The notes beneath the pieces are model-generated. The model had not been told where the DNA came from. It was given only the letters and a program-made list of their open reading frames with translations, and made no database searches. A program made the translations under genes and the position numbers. A stretch of DNA of 64,000 bases from Flavobacteriales bacterium (lineage in GTDB: Bacteria; Bacteroidota; Bacteroidia; Flavobacteriales; JANQLC01): the NCBI GenBank assembly GCA_028280815.1, contig JANQLC010000030.1, forward strand, positions 1-64,000, given 5' to 3'. Of this stretch, positions 61,893 through 64,000 are shown in pieces (the stretch's first letter is position 1; each line of letters starts with the position of its first letter).

Positions 61893-62371
61893 GAGAACAC
61901 TTTAAAACCATTCCGATACAGATCGTTGGCATCATCTGCTCTCCCTTCATCTTTAATCATTTCGATAAGCCTATTGGAAGGAATGACCCCGGGCGCAAAA
62001 ACTGCGATCGCCAAAGCATTAAAGCAGGCTGCCGTTGGATCAATTTGGGAGACAAAGGCTTTTAAATCGACACCTGAGTCTAACAAGTTAGACAAGACAA
62101 CATTTTCATAGGCGGGTAAATAACCCAGCTTCTCACCCTGAAAGTAAACGGCCACTGCGAAGGCATCGTATTTATTTTGCTTCTCCCTGACCAACTGTAA
62201 AACCGCTCCCGTGCTAATATGGCTTTTCAATCTGTCAAATCGATAATACCTCAACCCCGCAACGTAGTTATCATAGATTTTAATCAGCCGATCCGCCAGC
62301 AGTGAGTTGACCGGCAGCCTGAAGCCGCCGATACTTATGCTGAGTGCTTGGATAAAATCTTTGCGTTTCAC
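61889..62371 (-). CDS. HIRAN-domain protein encoded between cas9 and cas1
   Basis: YVAGLRYYRFDRLKSHISTGAVLQLVREKQNKYDAFAVAVYFQGEKLGYLPAYENVVLSNLLDSGVDLKAFV matches the HIRAN pattern; abuts cas9 stop and shares ATGA with cas1. Confidence 0.8.
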
Positions 62372-64000
62372 CTATTGATATTCTCCCTTTTGAACAACTC
62401 GCCCCAAATGATCCATGCGGACTTTAACGACTCCCGCCAGATGTGCTGGGCTTGTAATACGACGATACGCTTTACCCGACAGCTGTTTTTTGTTTTTCTG
62501 CATATCATCACTTATGGCTTTTGTCTCCAAATGATGCGCAAACAAGTAGTCCTTTGTCGAGATTTTTTGCACGCGGAATAGGTGCGCGCTAATCACTTTC
62601 GCATTTTTTTCATCCGTTAAATCAATGTCGGAAGGATTGAAGTCTGCAGCCGGAAAAACAAACATTTCATTTCTCTTCAAGGTGAATAAAAACTGCCAAT
62701 CGGGATGTTTGGATAACTCCCTCTTGATGACGGCTTGGCCATGTATCGCCCGTCCAGTTGCTTTTATAAGTGAAACCACCCGCTCTTGCAATTTCCCTTT
62801 CTCATCGCGATAAATCGCCACGTGGTGATTGTTGCCCGCTTGCACAAAATCCACGTCCTGCCAATCGCCTTCTTCATCTGAGATCAAATGGCCGAAGTGA
62901 TCTCTTTTTTCGCGCAAAGGTGTAGCCTTATTAACATGTGCTTCGATGGTTACACGCTTTAGGGCAATTTTTTCCTTTTTATCGAGCCAAATCGGGTTCT
63001 TATCCAAATCGGAAAAGGCTTTTTTGGGGTCTCCACCAAATTCGGATAAGCGATTTCGCAAAACCGCCTTGATCCCCTCATCTAACACTTTATCAATCTT
63101 CAAATCAGGTGTAACCTCTTTTCTAATGGTGTAAATTTCCTCGAAGCACTGCACTTCCCTCAGTGGTTTTCCCCGATACAGCATCGGCTCTCTTTTCAGC
63201 GTCTTAGCGTCAAAAGCATCTACAGGCTTATCATTGAATTTTTTCAAATGATCTAGAACCCGCATTCGCTGTGTTTTTTCTGCAATCAGCCGGGCTTGTT
63301 TCAAAGTAAACCTTTTACTTAGCTTCGTCGGCTTATCCACCAAACGCTTAACCCTGCCGTATAGGGTCTCTTCATGGAGCTGCCCGCGCGGGGTTAATTC
63401 CATCTTTTCATTCCAGCCCTCTTTCTTTTTTGTCTTATTGACATTTGGGGTGACTACTTTGTTTCTCGCCTTAAACGAAATGAGGATATCCTCGATATGC
63501 TTTTTGGCTTCGCGCCTAAAGTTGGGCATCGGGGGGATAAACCTTCGTTCTTTTCTCCCATCCTTTTCGGTAATCTTTTCCCGCATGCTGAGGATGCGCT
63601 TGTGTAGCTTATATGCCTCAGCCCTCGCATGTTCTTTCCCGTGTTTTTTGATCAGTTCTTTGATCAGTGCGGGTAAAGCAGCTTCATACCCGGCATGTAA
63701 ATTATTTAAATATTGAACGTGGCTATGCGTGGTAAACGCAACGGTCAAAGCATCCATGGCGTGATGCCGGTGGTCACTTCGTTTTGTCCAGTCGATAATC
63801 TGTTCTACTCTATTACCGTCTTTTCGCTCCATCAGCTTGGTTAAGCCCAATTCCCTATACTTGGGCAGGTTTAGCTCTTTTATAACATCGGTTAGACCCC
63901 AGTCTTGACGCAGACGATCCGTCACCTTTCCCGTGGTGGTATGAACTGTAGGCACCACTTCTTCCAACAGCTGTTTGGCTTTTTTAGTTATATAACGAGT
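62372..64000 (-). CDS. cas9: Cas9 C-terminal part (RuvC-III plus PAM-interacting region); continues beyond window
   Basis: RYITKKAKQLLEEVVPTVHTTTGKVTDRLRQDWGL, SDHRHHAMDALTVAF RuvC-III motif; frame open to window end. Confidence 0.95.
   Translation of the reverse strand, partial: TRYITKKAKQLLEEVVPTVHTTTGKVTDRLRQDWGLTDVIKELNLPKYRELGLTKLMERKDGNRVEQIIDWTKRSDHRHHAMDALTVAFTTHSHVQYLNNLHAGYEAALPALIKELIKKHGKEHARAEAYKLHKRILSMREKITEKDGRKERRFIPPMPNFRREAKKHIEDILISFKARNKVVTPNVNKTKKKEGWNEKMELTPRGQLHEETLYGRVKRLVDKPTKLSKRFTLKQARLIAEKTQRMRVLDHLKKFNDKPVDAFDAKTLKREPMLYRGKPLREVQCFEEIYTIRKEVTPDLKIDKVLDEGIKAVLRNRLSEFGGDPKKAFSDLDKNPIWLDKKEKIALKRVTIEAHVNKATPLREKRDHFGHLISDEEGDWQDVDFVQAGNNHHVAIYRDEKGKLQERVVSLIKATGRAIHGQAVIKRELSKHPDWQFLFTLKRNEMFVFPAADFNPSDIDLTDEKNAKVISAHLFRVQKISTKDYLFAHHLETKAISDDMQKNKKQLSGKAYRRITSPAHLAGVVKVRMDHLGRVVQKGEYQ

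Noticed and set aside
62372-64000. Cas9 as a truncated pseudogene
   Set aside because: The frame is open to the window edge with conserved sequence, so the truncation is due to the window boundary

Overview
Chromosomal window from a Bacteroidetes-type genome. The inference rests on family content and on repeated TAnnTTTG promoter elements. Most of the window is ordinary housekeeping: metG, pncA, tsaB, a TolC-like gene, a cytochrome oxidase accessory/assembly cluster, deoC, hflX, a tricorn-like protease, sdhCAB, pepP, rnr, hemD, pyk, fabF, acpP, rnhA, coaX, an S46 peptidase, gltX and an initiator tRNA. Accessory content: (1) a three-gene TerB / ATPase / DEAD-helicase module at 21.2-27.4 kb that matches the Shango anti-phage system, with an unusual signal-peptide/SH3/TM front end on the TerB protein; (2) a Panacea-type toxin-antitoxin pair at 40.6-41.6 kb; (3) a CARB/PSE-like class A beta-lactamase at 47.3-48.2 kb; (4) a type II-C-like CRISPR-Cas locus at 59.5-64.0 kb (cas9 cut by the window edge). 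A HIRAN-domain gene is translationally coupled between cas9 and cas1. The array has 15 repeats of 46 bp, and each repeat carries a Bacteroidetes-style promoter (TTG-N19-TACATTTG). The most interesting signals are the HIRAN gene in the cas operon, the repeat-embedded promoter, and a family of solitary, degenerate or insertion-bearing CRISPR-repeat-like elements scattered from 28.1 kb to 59.4 kb, including a relic repeat-30nt-repeat unit and copies fused to coding sequence. All calls come from reading the sequence and the supplied ORFs; no searches were run.
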